Part shown: in pieces, positions 52,966-63,095 of the stretch
Layout of the letters: every line of letters starts with the position of its first letter
Position numbering within the stretch: the first letter of the stretch is position 1
NCBI RefSeq assembly: GCF_011320095.1
Contig: NZ_JAANOY010000011.1
Location: forward strand, 1-64,000
Length of the DNA: 64,000 bases
Reading direction: 5' to 3'
Source of the DNA: Cognatiluteimonas telluris
Lineage (GTDB): Bacteria; Pseudomonadota; Gammaproteobacteria; Xanthomonadales; Xanthomonadaceae
Made by a program: the position numbers and the translations under genes
The notes under the pieces: model-generated
Told to the model about the DNA's origin: nothing
What the model saw: the letters and a program-made list of their open reading frames with translations, nothing else
Database searches by the model: none

Positions 52966-54344
52966 CCCTGCCAGACGGTTTCGCCGCCGCGCCCGGCCTG
53001 CAGCCGCGCCCATTGCACCTGGTCGATCGCGCCGGCTTCGATGCCTGGCGCCAGCGCCAGTCGCCGGCGACGCAACAGTGGCTCGCCGCGCACGGCTTCG
53101 ATGCCACACCGGGCACCGTGCTCGCGTTGCCCGGGGACGCCGGCCTCGCCGGCGCGGTGCTGGCCATCGGCGACCGGCTGGATCCGTGGAGCTATGCGCC
53201 GGCGCCGATGGCATTGCCCGCCGGCGACTGGCAGGTGGAGGGCGCACTCGATGCCGACGCGCGCCGCGCCCTGCACCTGGGCTGGGGCATCGGTGCATAT
53301 CGCTACGCGCGCTTCCGCACGGCGCCGCGGCCGCCGGCGCGGCTGGTGCCCGAGGCGATCGACGACGAAACCCGTGCGCTCATCGCCGCCTGCGTGCGCG
53401 TGCGCGAGCTGGTCAACACGCCGACCGAGCACATGGGTCCGGAGCAGCTGGAACAGGTGGTGCGCGGGATCGCCCACCGCCATGGGGCGACCATCGACGT
53501 GGTCTGCGGCGACGAGCTGCTGGCGCGCAATTTCCCCGCGATCCACGCCGTCGGGCGTGCCTCCCATCGCGCACCGCGGCTGATCGCGCTGCACTGGGGC
53601 GAGGCGTCGGCGCCGCACGTGGCGATCGTCGGCAAGGGCGTGTGCTTCGACACCGGCGGCCTGAACATCAAGGTCGGCGAAGGCATGCGCAACATGAAGA
53701 AGGACATGGGCGGCGCGGCGCACGCGATCGCGCTGGCCGAACTGATCATGGCGCGCCGGCTTCCGCTGCGGATCACGCTGCTGGTGCCGGCGGTGGAGAA
53801 CGCGATCGGGCCGGAAAGCTATCGCCCCGGTGAAGTGATCGCGACCCGCAAGGGCATCCACGTCGAGATCGACAACACCGATGCCGAAGGCCGCGTGGTG
53901 CTGTGCGATGCGCTGGCCTATGCGAGCGAGCAGTCGCCGCAGCTGCTGCTGGATTTCGCCACCCTGACCGGCGCCGCACGCACCGCGCTGGGCCCGGACC
54001 TGCCGGCGCTGTACGCCAACGACGACGCCGTCGCCGCGCAGTGGCTCGACGCCGGCCTGCACACGCGCGACCCGGTCTGGCGCATGCCGCTGTGGCGGCC
54101 GTATCTGCGCTACCTCACCAGCAACGTCGCCGACATCGCCAATTCCGGGCCGTCGAAGATGGCCGGCAGCATCACCGCCGCGCTGTACCTGGAGTGCTTC
54201 GTGCCGGCATCGCTGCCGTGGGCGCACCTGGACGTGTATGCGTGGAACGACAGCGACCGCCCGGGCAAACCGGCCGGCGGCGAAGCGCAGGGGTTGCGCG
54301 CGGTGTACGCGATGCTGAAGGCGCGGTTCGGCATCGCGGCGTAG
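52962..54344 (+). CDS. M17 leucyl aminopeptidase family protein, 460 aa
   Basis: Two-zinc cytosolic aminopeptidase. The catalytic domain shows VAIVGKGVCFDTGGLNIKV (metal Lys and Asp), MKKDMGGAAHAIALAELIM, LVPAVENAIG, NTDAEGRVVLCDALAYA (the NTDAEGRL signature) and LLDFATLTGAARTALG. The N-terminal domain is of the short, PepB-like kind. ATG 52962 overlaps the HAD stop by 4 bases. Its TAG stop (54342-54344) is supplied by a GTAGGGCGG repeat, so the C-terminus may have been reset by repeat insertion. Confidence 0.95.
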   Translation: MTLPDGFAAAPGLQPRPLHLVDRAGFDAWRQRQSPATQQWLAAHGFDATPGTVLALPGDAGLAGAVLAIGDRLDPWSYAPAPMALPAGDWQVEGALDADARRALHLGWGIGAYRYARFRTAPRPPARLVPEAIDDETRALIAACVRVRELVNTPTEHMGPEQLEQVVRGIAHRHGATIDVVCGDELLARNFPAIHAVGRASHRAPRLIALHWGEASAPHVAIVGKGVCFDTGGLNIKVGEGMRNMKKDMGGAAHAIALAELIMARRLPLRITLLVPAVENAIGPESYRPGEVIATRKGIHVEIDNTDAEGRVVLCDALAYASEQSPQLLLDFATLTGAARTALGPDLPALYANDDAVAAQWLDAGLHTRDPVWRMPLWRPYLRYLTSNVADIANSGPSKMAGSITAALYLECFVPASLPWAHLDVYAWNDSDRPGKPAGGEAQGLRAVYAMLKARFGIAA

Positions 54345-54518
54345 GGCGGATTTCAACCCGCCATCGTTTCGCGGGATTGATGTGTAGGGCGGGTTTCAAC
54401 CCGCCATCGACCCCCGGCGTTGCCGCAAAAGGCGATTCCATCGCCGTCGTTGGCGCGACGCGTCGTCGGCTCGCCGAGACAATCCACGCGTTGTGCGGCG
54501 GGTTGAAACCCGCCCTAC
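54341..54518. repeat. Three GTAGGGCGGGTTTCAACCCGCC repeats (family D)
   Basis: Direct copies at 54341-54362 and 54384-54405 and an inverted copy at 54497-54518 fill the gap between the aminopeptidase and the convergent response-regulator gene. The outer copies each contribute the TAG stop of the adjoining gene (54342-54344 and 54515-54517). The group can form a bidirectional hairpin and may end both transcripts. Confidence 0.9.
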
Positions 54519-55117
54519 AGCCAGCCTTTCTGTCGCGCCAGCCGGTGCGCTTCGATGCGGTTGCCGACGCCGAGCTTGCCGATCGCCTCGGACAGGTAAT
54601 TGCGCACGGTGCCCTGCGACAGCGACAGCCGCGCGGCGATGTCGCCGGCGGACAGGCCTTCGCCCGCCAGCCGCAGCACCTGGCGCTCGCGGTCGTTGAG
54701 CGGATCGGCGTCCGACCAGGCGTCGACCGCCAGTTGCGGATCGATCACGCGGCCGCCGTCATGCACGCGGCGCACCGCGTCGGCCAGCTGCTCGGCCGGC
54801 GCGTCCTTGAGCAGGTAGCCGCCGACGCCCGCCTCCAGCGCCCGACGCAGGAAGCCCGGGCGCGCGAACGTGGTCACGATGATCACGCGGGTCTTCCATT
54901 CCTGCCGTTGCAGGCGCTGCGCGAGTTCCAGCCCGGTCAGGCCCGGCATTTCGATGTCGGTGACCAGCAGGTCGGGCTGCAGGCGCTGCAGTTCGCGCCA
55001 GGCGCCCTCGCCGTCGGCAGCCGCGCCGACCACGTCGATGTCGGCTTCCAGTCCCAGCAGCGCCGACAAGGCGCCGCGCACCATCGCCTGGTCCTCGGCC
55101 AGCAGCACCCGGATCAT
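54515..55117 (-). CDS. NarL/DesR-type response regulator, 200 aa
   Basis: Receiver domain: LLAEDQAMVRGALSALL (acidic pair), phospho-Asp in LLVTDIEMPGLTGLE, Thr in IVTTFARPGF, Lys in GYLLKDAPAEQL. The C-terminal LuxR helix-turn-helix reads LNDRERQVLRLAGEGLSAGD and IAARLSLSQGTVRNYLSEAI. It closely resembles DesR of membrane-lipid thermosensing systems. It lies 45 bases after the kinase gene, in one operon with the ABC exporter, which is its likely target or signal relay. Stop codon lies inside a repeat. Confidence 0.94.
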   Translation of the reverse strand: MIRVLLAEDQAMVRGALSALLGLEADIDVVGAAADGEGAWRELQRLQPDLLVTDIEMPGLTGLELAQRLQRQEWKTRVIIVTTFARPGFLRRALEAGVGGYLLKDAPAEQLADAVRRVHDGGRVIDPQLAVDAWSDADPLNDRERQVLRLAGEGLSAGDIAARLSLSQGTVRNYLSEAIGKLGVGNRIEAHRLARQKGWL

Positions 55118-55162
55118 CGATGGCGGCCTCGTCCGCGCGCGTGTTGCGCATCGGCGCGCACG

Positions 55163-56395
55163 TTAGCAGACGCGTGCGGCGGGAACGCCCGGCAACGAGG
55201 ACGTCGACGCGGGCGCGCACCGAACGCGCGCCTCGATGCAGGTGCCCGCGCCGGGTGTCGATTCCACCCGCAGGCGACCGCCCAGCGCTTCGAGCCGCTC
55301 CCGCATGCCGGACAAGCCGTTGCCCGGCGCGATCGCGCCGCCGCACCCATCGTCGCGCACGCGCAGCACGGCGTCGTCGCCATCCCGCGCCAGCGCGACC
55401 GACGCGCTGCGCGCCTGCGCGTGGCGCTGGATGTTGGTGACCGCTTCGCGCAGCGTCAGCGCCAGCACGATCTCGATCTCGCGCGGCCATGGCTCCGGCG
55501 CGACGTCGTAGTCGAAAGCGATGCCGCCGCTTTCCAGCAGCAGCTTCGACGACGCCAGTTCCGCGGCAAGCCCCGCGGCGCGGATGCCGGTCACCGCGCT
55601 GCGCACCTGCGCCAGCGCGTCGCGGGCCACGCCGCTGACGTCGTCCAGTTCGCGGCGCGCGGCCGCGACGTCGGTGTCCAGCAGGCGGCCGGCGAGTTCG
55701 GACTTCAGGGCCACCAGCGACAGGGTGTGGCCGAGCAGGTCGTGCAGGTCGCGGCCGATGCGCTCGCGCTCGGCCAGCGCGGCCAGCCGGCGCACTTCAT
55801 CGTGGCTGAGCTTGAGCGCGGCGTCCTTCTCGTGTCCCACGCGTTCGACGTTGATGACGATGCCCAGGATGATCGTCATCGCCGGCATCCAGAACAGCAC
55901 CTGCAATGGGTAGCCGAAGTGCAACGCCACGGCGATGAACAGGGTGTTTAGCGCGACCAGCCGCGGCAGCAGCGACAGCAGGAAGCGCCCGCTGTCGGTG
56001 CGCAGCATCACGCAGCCGAAGACGAAGTAACTGATCCCCGACGGATACCACGGCAGCAGGCCGATCCCGAGCGCCGCCATCGCGTAGGCGTACAGCGGCG
56101 AGCGGCGTCGCGGCGCCAGCAGCGTGCGCGCGTACAGCAGCAGGAACAGCGGGTAGGTCGCCAGCGTCAGCCACAGCCAGCGCGCATCGTAACGGCCGCC
56201 GCCCAGCGCCGGCAGCGCGAACACCCAGATCGACCACATCAGGTGCACCGCGTCCGTCCATGGCGACTTGCCACGACGCACCACGTTGGCCACCGCCGAA
56301 TCCGGTGCCGCGACCATCCAGCCAGGACGCTTGCGCATCGTCAGTGTCTCTCCCGGTCGCATCATCGAAGGCCCGTTGCCGCCCGCCGCGCTCAT
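55163..56395 (-). CDS. DesK-type sensor histidine kinase, 410 aa
   Basis: Four to six N-terminal membrane helices (about residues 48-170) with no large periplasmic loop are followed by a HisKA_3 domain with ERERIGRDLHDLLGHTLSLV (phospho-His) and a HATPase domain with REAVTNIQRHAQA and LRVRDDGCGGAIAPGNGLSG. This matches DesK/LiaS-like kinases that sense membrane state or antibiotic action. ATG 56395 overlaps the permease stop (ATGA). Partner regulator is the next gene. Confidence 0.94.
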   Translation of the reverse strand: MSAAGGNGPSMMRPGETLTMRKRPGWMVAAPDSAVANVVRRGKSPWTDAVHLMWSIWVFALPALGGGRYDARWLWLTLATYPLFLLLYARTLLAPRRRSPLYAYAMAALGIGLLPWYPSGISYFVFGCVMLRTDSGRFLLSLLPRLVALNTLFIAVALHFGYPLQVLFWMPAMTIILGIVINVERVGHEKDAALKLSHDEVRRLAALAERERIGRDLHDLLGHTLSLVALKSELAGRLLDTDVAAARRELDDVSGVARDALAQVRSAVTGIRAAGLAAELASSKLLLESGGIAFDYDVAPEPWPREIEIVLALTLREAVTNIQRHAQARSASVALARDGDDAVLRVRDDGCGGAIAPGNGLSGMRERLEALGGRLRVESTPGAGTCIEARVRCAPASTSSLPGVPAARVC

Positions 56396-57149
56396 CCGCG
56401 CGCGAGCCGCCGCCGCGCGAGCAGGAAGAATAAGCCCGACACCGCCGCCAGCACGAGGACGTGGACGCTCGTGCGTCCGCCATCGTCCAACCCGACCACC
56501 GACAACGCGATCTGTGCCAGGTGGTAGGCCGGCCACAGCGGCGCGAGCTTGGCGAACAGCGGCGGCAGCATCGACAGCGGCATCCACAGGCCGGCGAGGA
56601 AGGCCATCGGCAGGTACAGGATGTTGATCACCGCCGGCGCGCCCTGGCCGCTGACGACGGTGCCGATGTAGAGGCCGATCGCGCAGAACGGCAACACGCC
56701 CAGCACGTTGACCAGCGTCATCTCGAGCAGTTGCCCTGGTGCCAGCGTCACCTTGCCCAGGGTCAGCGCGATCGTCATCAGGATGATCGAGATCATCACC
56801 GCGAACACCATCGCCATCGCCATCTTCGCCAGCAGCATCGCGCCTGGCGGCGTCGGCAGCGCGCGCTTGAGTGCCAGGAAGCCGCGCTCGCGATCCAGCG
56901 CCATCGCCACCCCGAAGCCAAACAGGCCCGGCGCCATCACTCCGAACACGCCGAAGGTCGCCAGCAGGTAGGACGTCGCCTTGCCATGGCCGCCGTTGAG
57001 CAGCACCCCGAACAGCAGGTAGAACATCGGCGGGAACACCAGCGTCGGCACCGCGAACGCCGGCGCGCGCAGCACGCGCAGGAACTCGCTGCGGGCTTCG
57101 AGCCAGTAGCAGCGCAGCTGCGGCACGCGGGTTTCGGTGGCGATGGCGC

Positions 57150-57153
<4 letters not shown>
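56392..57153 (-). CDS. ABC-2 type transporter permease, 253 aa
   Basis: Six membrane helices of the ABC-2 family with LRAPAFAVPTLVFPPMFYLL, RERGFLALKRALPTPPGAML and NILYLPMAFLAGLWMPLSML, the typical substrate-export layout. It pairs with the ATPase upstream (ATGA overlap) and the kinase downstream (ATGA overlap). Such ABC/DesKR operons usually confer resistance to membrane-active compounds or export lipids; substrate unknown. Confidence 0.93.
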
Positions 57154-58088
<935 letters not shown>

Positions 58089-58302
58089 CGTGATCTCCGC
58101 GCCGTGTGGTGGAAGGCGTGCAGGTTGCGACGCGTGCGCCGGCCGCGGCAGTCGCCGCCGTCAGCGATTGCGCATGACAAGCGTCAGGTGACACTGCCGC
58201 GCCGGCTGCCTACGCTTGGCCCCCGTTGCGGTGCGAGGTCTTCACCCGGCGGCCGGCGGCCGTCACACTGGCCAGCCTGCATGCCCCCGTCCATGGATCA
58301 CG

Positions 58303-59562
58303 ATGAACAGCCCTGCCGACCTGCTCAAGGAACTCCGCATCGACCGCTCGGCACCGCCGCCATCGCCGTCGCGTCGTGGCCTGTGGATCGCGCTCGCCGG
58401 GGTCGCCGCGCTGCTCGTCGTCGCCGTGGTGGCGTGGTCCTGGCTGGGACGCGACAAGGGCGTGGAGGTGCACACCGCGGCCGCGGTCGCGATCGGCAAC
58501 GGCGGCGCGAGCAGCTCGGTGCTCGATGCCACCGGCTATGTGGTGGCGCGGCGGATGGCGACGGTGTCCTCCAAGATCACCGGCAAGGTCCGCGACGTGC
58601 GCATCGAGGAGGGCCAGCATGTCGAGGCCGGTGAAATCCTGGCGACGCTGGATCCGATCGATGCCGATGCCGAACGCGACCTGGTCGCCGCGCAACTGGC
58701 GGCCGCGCGCAGCCAGGTGGGCAACGTGCAGGCGCAGCTGCGCGCGAGCGAGGCCGACGCCACGCGGCTGTCCGCGCTCGTCAGGCAGCAGCTGGTGTCC
58801 AGGTCACAGTACGACCAGGCGATCGCCCAGCGCGACGCGCTGCGGGCGCAACTCGCCACCGCGCAGCGCAACGTCCAGGTCGCCAGCGACCAGCTGCGCA
58901 TCGCCGGCCACGGGGTGGAGAACACCATCGTGCGCGCGCCCTTCGCCGGCGTGGTGATCGCCAAGGCGGCGCAGCCCGGCGAGATCGTGTCGCCGTTGTC
59001 GGCCGGCGGCGGCTTCACCCGCACCGGCATCGGCACGATCGTCGACATGGATTCGCTGGAAGTGGAAGTCGACGTCGGCGAGGCCTACATCGGCCGCGTG
59101 CAGGCCGGCATGCCGGTGGAGTCCACGCTCAACGCCTATCCGGACTGGAAGATCCCCGGCAAGGTGATCGCGATCATCCCGACCGCCGATCGCGGCAAGG
59201 CGACGGTCAAGGTACGCGTGGGCCTGGACGCGCGCGACCCGCGGATCGTGCCGGACATGGGCGTGCGCGTGAGCTTCCTGGAAGCGGCCAGGCCGGCGGC
59301 GGCGCAGCAGCCACAGGGCGTGCGGGTGCCGGCGGCGGCGATCGTGCAGCGCGGCGGGCATGCCGTGGTGTTCGCGCTGCAGGACGACGACAGCGTCGAG
59401 CAGCGCACCGTCAGGACCGGCATCGCGATGGGCGACGACCGGCAGGTGCTGTCGGGATTGAGCGCCGGCGACAGCGTGGTGCTCGATCCGCCGGATGCGT
59501 TGCAGGACGGGACGAAGGTGCGCATCGCGAAGGACGCACCCGCCGACGGCAGCAGTGAATGA
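58303..59562 (+). CDS. MacA-like periplasmic adaptor (membrane fusion) protein, 419 aa
   Basis: One N-terminal membrane helix (about 26-48) is followed by a biotinyl-lipoyl-like hybrid (VSSKITGKVRDVRIEEGQHV), a long coiled-coil hairpin (about 125-205: LVAAQLAAARSQVGNVQAQL) and the second lipoyl half (NTIVRAPFAGVVIAKAAQPG), then beta-barrel domains (GMPVESTLNAYPDWKIPGKV). It links an inner-membrane ABC pump to an outer-membrane channel. Followed by an ATPase and two permeases, so a MacAB-like tripartite exporter. ATG 58303 was chosen over a longer frame. Confidence 0.93.
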   Translation: MNSPADLLKELRIDRSAPPPSPSRRGLWIALAGVAALLVVAVVAWSWLGRDKGVEVHTAAAVAIGNGGASSSVLDATGYVVARRMATVSSKITGKVRDVRIEEGQHVEAGEILATLDPIDADAERDLVAAQLAAARSQVGNVQAQLRASEADATRLSALVRQQLVSRSQYDQAIAQRDALRAQLATAQRNVQVASDQLRIAGHGVENTIVRAPFAGVVIAKAAQPGEIVSPLSAGGGFTRTGIGTIVDMDSLEVEVDVGEAYIGRVQAGMPVESTLNAYPDWKIPGKVIAIIPTADRGKATVKVRVGLDARDPRIVPDMGVRVSFLEAARPAAAQQPQGVRVPAAAIVQRGGHAVVFALQDDDSVEQRTVRTGIAMGDDRQVLSGLSAGDSVVLDPPDALQDGTKVRIAKDAPADGSSE

Positions 59563-59571
59563 ACCACCGAG

Positions 59572-59599
59572 CGTCAATCCCGCGCAGGCGGGAATGACG
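59572..59599. repeat. Palindromic repeat CGTCAATCCCGCG/CGGGAATGACG
   Basis: CGTCAATCCCGCGCAGGCGG followed by GAATGACG is a near-perfect inverted repeat of the common 'CGTCATTCCCGC' REP type, placed in the adaptor-ATPase gap of the exporter operon. Confidence 0.85.
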
Positions 59600-59636
59600 G
59601 CAACAACGAACGAAGCCACCTAATCCGGAGCACGAC

Positions 59637-60329
<693 letters not shown>

Positions 60330-60343
60330 GCGGGGATGCGGCG

Positions 60344-61501
60344 ATGAAATATCTCTCGCTGGTGTGGGCGCAGCTGTTCCGCAGCAAGACCCGCACGCTG
60401 CTGACGCTGCTGTCGGTGGTGGCGGCGTTCCTGCTGTTCGGGATGCTCGATTCGGTGCGCGTGGCCTTCAACTCCGGCGGCAGCGTCGATGGCGCCAACC
60501 GCCTGATCGTGTCCTCGCGGCTGTCGATCACCCAATCGCTGCCGGTCAGCCTGCTGTCGCGGATCGAATCGGTCCCGGGCGTGCGCAAGGTGACGTACGC
60601 GATGTGGTTCGGCGGCATCTACCAGGACCCGAAGAACTTCTTCCCGAATTTTTCCGTCGCCGACAACTACTTCGACGTCTACACCGACTTCGTGGTGCCG
60701 CCGGCGCAGCTGAAGGCCTTCCGCGAGAACCGCACCGGCGCGGCGGTCGGCGAGGCGCTGGCCAAGCAGTTCGGCTGGAAGCTCGGCGACACCATCCCGC
60801 TGCAGGCGACGATCTTCCCGCGCGGCGGCAGCAACGACTGGCCCCTGCAGGTCAGCGCGATCTTCCGCGCCAGGGACCGCAAGCGCGTCGGCGAAGAAAA
60901 ACAGCTGATGATGCACTGGAAATACTTCGACGAATCCAACGACTACATCAAGAGCCAGGTCAGCTGGTTCACCGTGCAGCTGGCCAACGCCAACCAGGCC
61001 TCGCGGGTAGCGCAGGCGATCGATGCGATCTCGGCCAACTCCGACCACGAAACCAAGAGCCAGACCGAATCGGCGTTCCAGCAGGCCTTCGCCAAGCAGT
61101 TCGCCGACATCGGCCTGATCGTCACCGCGATCATGGGCGCGGTGTTCTTCACCCTGCTGCTGCTCACCGGCAACACCATGGCGCAGGCGGTGCGCGAGCG
61201 CATTCCGGAACTGGCGGTGCTCAAGACCCTGGGCTTCAAGGATTCCACCGTGCTCGGCCTGGTGATGACCGAGTCGGTGCTGCTGGTCGTGCTCGGCGGC
61301 CTGATCGGCCTGGGCCTGTCGGCGGTGATCATGCCCGGCGTGGCCGCGGCCAGCGGCGGCGTGATCCAGCTGCCGAACGTGCCGGCGCAGACCTGGCTGG
61401 TGGGGTTGGGATTGATGGTCGTGATCGGCGTCGTCGTCGGCCTGTTGCCGGCATTGCGCGCAAAGCGGCTGAAGATCGTCGACGCATTGGCCGGGCGCTG
61501 A
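60344..61501 (+). CDS. FtsX/MacB-type ABC permease, 385 aa
   Basis: An N-terminal helix (SKTRTLLTLLSVVAAFLLFG) and a large periplasmic domain (about 45-260) are followed by three C-terminal helices with ITAIMGAVFFTLLLLTGNTM-like sequence, RERIPELAVLKTLGF and LGGLIGLGLSAVIMPG. Typical four-helix MacB topology without a fused ATPase. It functions as one half of a permease dimer with the next gene. Confidence 0.93.
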   Translation: MKYLSLVWAQLFRSKTRTLLTLLSVVAAFLLFGMLDSVRVAFNSGGSVDGANRLIVSSRLSITQSLPVSLLSRIESVPGVRKVTYAMWFGGIYQDPKNFFPNFSVADNYFDVYTDFVVPPAQLKAFRENRTGAAVGEALAKQFGWKLGDTIPLQATIFPRGGSNDWPLQVSAIFRARDRKRVGEEKQLMMHWKYFDESNDYIKSQVSWFTVQLANANQASRVAQAIDAISANSDHETKSQTESAFQQAFAKQFADIGLIVTAIMGAVFFTLLLLTGNTMAQAVRERIPELAVLKTLGFKDSTVLGLVMTESVLLVVLGGLIGLGLSAVIMPGVAAASGGVIQLPNVPAQTWLVGLGLMVVIGVVVGLLPALRAKRLKIVDALAGR

Positions 61502-61537
61502 GCCCGCCGATCGGCATCACGTCCCGAGGATGAAGCA

Positions 61538-62848
61538 ATGAAGCATCAATGGATCTGGAACCTGCTGTCGATCGTGCTGCTGGGCGTGGGCCTGGTCGCG
61601 TGGATCCTGTTGCCGTGGTACGGCGTGCTCGCAGTGGCGGTGCTGCTGGCGCTGTGGCTGCTGCTCACCCGCAACGGCCGGCTCGCGCTCGCGGCCGCCC
61701 GCATCGGCATCGCCAGCCTGCCGCAACGCTGGGGCGCCTCGTCGGTGATCATCGTCGGCATCGCCGGCGTGGTCGGCGTGCTGGTCGCGATGCTGGCGAT
61801 GGGCGAAGGCTTCAAGGCCACGCTGGATGCGACCGGCAGCGACGACACCGCGATCATCCTGCGCGGCGGCTCGCAGGCCGAAACGAATTCGGTCATCACC
61901 CGCGACCAGGTGCCGCTGGTGTCGAGCCTGCCAGGCATCGCGAAAGGCGCCGACGGCAAGCCGCTGCTGTCGCCGGAACTGTCGCAGGTGGTCAGCCTGC
62001 CCAGCCGGAGCGATGGCACCGATGCCAACGTGCAGTTCCGCGGCGTCGGTCCGCAGGCGTGGGCGGTGCGCGGCAACATCCGGATTGTCGAGGGCCGCAA
62101 GTTCGGCGCCGGCCTGCGCGAACTCGTCGTCGGCCAGGGCGCGCAGTCGCAGTTCCGTGGCCTGGAGGTCGGCAAATCGATCAAGCTCGGCAACCAGGCA
62201 TGGGCGGTGGTCGGCAAGTTCGCTTCCGGCGACTCGCACGACTCCGAGCTATGGGGCGACGCCGAGACGGTGGCCTCGACCTACGATCGCCGCGCCTTCC
62301 AGTCGATCACCGTGCGCACCGACGGCAAGGCCGGCTTCGCCCAGCTCAAGGCAGCGATGGATACCGATCCGCGATTGAAGCTCGACGTAGAAACCACGCG
62401 CGCGTACTACGCCAAGCAGTCAGGGCAGCTGAGCAAGCTGATCAGCATCCTGGGTACCGTCATCGGCACGATCATGGCGATCGGCGCGGTGTTCGGCGCG
62501 CTCAACACCATGTACGCAGCGGTGGCGGGCCGGGCGCGCGAGATCGCGACCATGCGCGCGATCGGCTTCCGCGGCCTGCCGGTGGTGCTGGCGGTGATGC
62601 TGGAGACGATGCTGCTGGCGCTGCTCGGTGGCGTGCTCGGCGGCCTGATCGCATGGCTCATCTTCAACGGCTACAGCGTGAGCACACTGGGCAGCAACTT
62701 CAGCCAGGTGGTGTTCCAGTTCAAGGTCTCGCCGCAACTGCTGTGGACGGGGTTGAAGTGGGCGCTGGGGATCGGACTGGTCGGCGGATTGTTCCCCGCG
62801 CTGCGTGCGGCGCGGCTGCCGGTCACGGCGGCGCTGCGCGACGCATGA
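61538..62848 (+). CDS. FtsX/MacB-type ABC permease, 436 aa
   Basis: Second permease of the exporter. Two N-terminal hydrophobic segments (about 5-45), then LPQRWGASSVIIVGIAGVVG, a large periplasmic MacB-PCD-like domain (about 85-290) and three C-terminal helices with GTVIGTIMAIGAVFGALNTM, RAREIATMRAIGFRGLPVVL and LLGGVLGGLIAWLIF. A heterodimer with the preceding permease is likely. Compared with it, the first cytoplasmic part is longer. It ends the operon; repeats follow. Confidence 0.93.
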   Translation: MKHQWIWNLLSIVLLGVGLVAWILLPWYGVLAVAVLLALWLLLTRNGRLALAAARIGIASLPQRWGASSVIIVGIAGVVGVLVAMLAMGEGFKATLDATGSDDTAIILRGGSQAETNSVITRDQVPLVSSLPGIAKGADGKPLLSPELSQVVSLPSRSDGTDANVQFRGVGPQAWAVRGNIRIVEGRKFGAGLRELVVGQGAQSQFRGLEVGKSIKLGNQAWAVVGKFASGDSHDSELWGDAETVASTYDRRAFQSITVRTDGKAGFAQLKAAMDTDPRLKLDVETTRAYYAKQSGQLSKLISILGTVIGTIMAIGAVFGALNTMYAAVAGRAREIATMRAIGFRGLPVVLAVMLETMLLALLGGVLGGLIAWLIFNGYSVSTLGSNFSQVVFQFKVSPQLLWTGLKWALGIGLVGGLFPALRAARLPVTAALRDA

Positions 62849-62960
62849 GGCTGCGCGGGTGCCTTGAACCGGGTTGTCCCTGGAAACCCGCGTGACGCCG
62901 CCGCTTCGGGTCATTGCGCTGGTGCTTCCAGCAGATCCCGCGAAGCCGCCATCAACGTCG

Positions 62961-63095
62961 CCCGGGTAAGCGCAGCGCACCCGGGGCAGCAACGATCGCC
63001 CTCCGGGTGCGCTGCGCTTACCCGGGCGGCGGACCCGTGCGTTCCGCTGCCCTTGCGCTCATCTTCCCCGGGTGCGCTGCGCTTACCCGGGCTAC
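62961..63095. repeat. Cluster of three REP-like repeats (family B)
   Basis: A plus copy at 62961-62986 and inverted copies at 63003-63027 and 63067-63095, all with the AAGCGCAGCGCA core. The last provides the TAG stop of rarD (63092-63094). The group separates the convergent exporter operon and rarD and may act as a bidirectional hairpin region. Confidence 0.9.
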
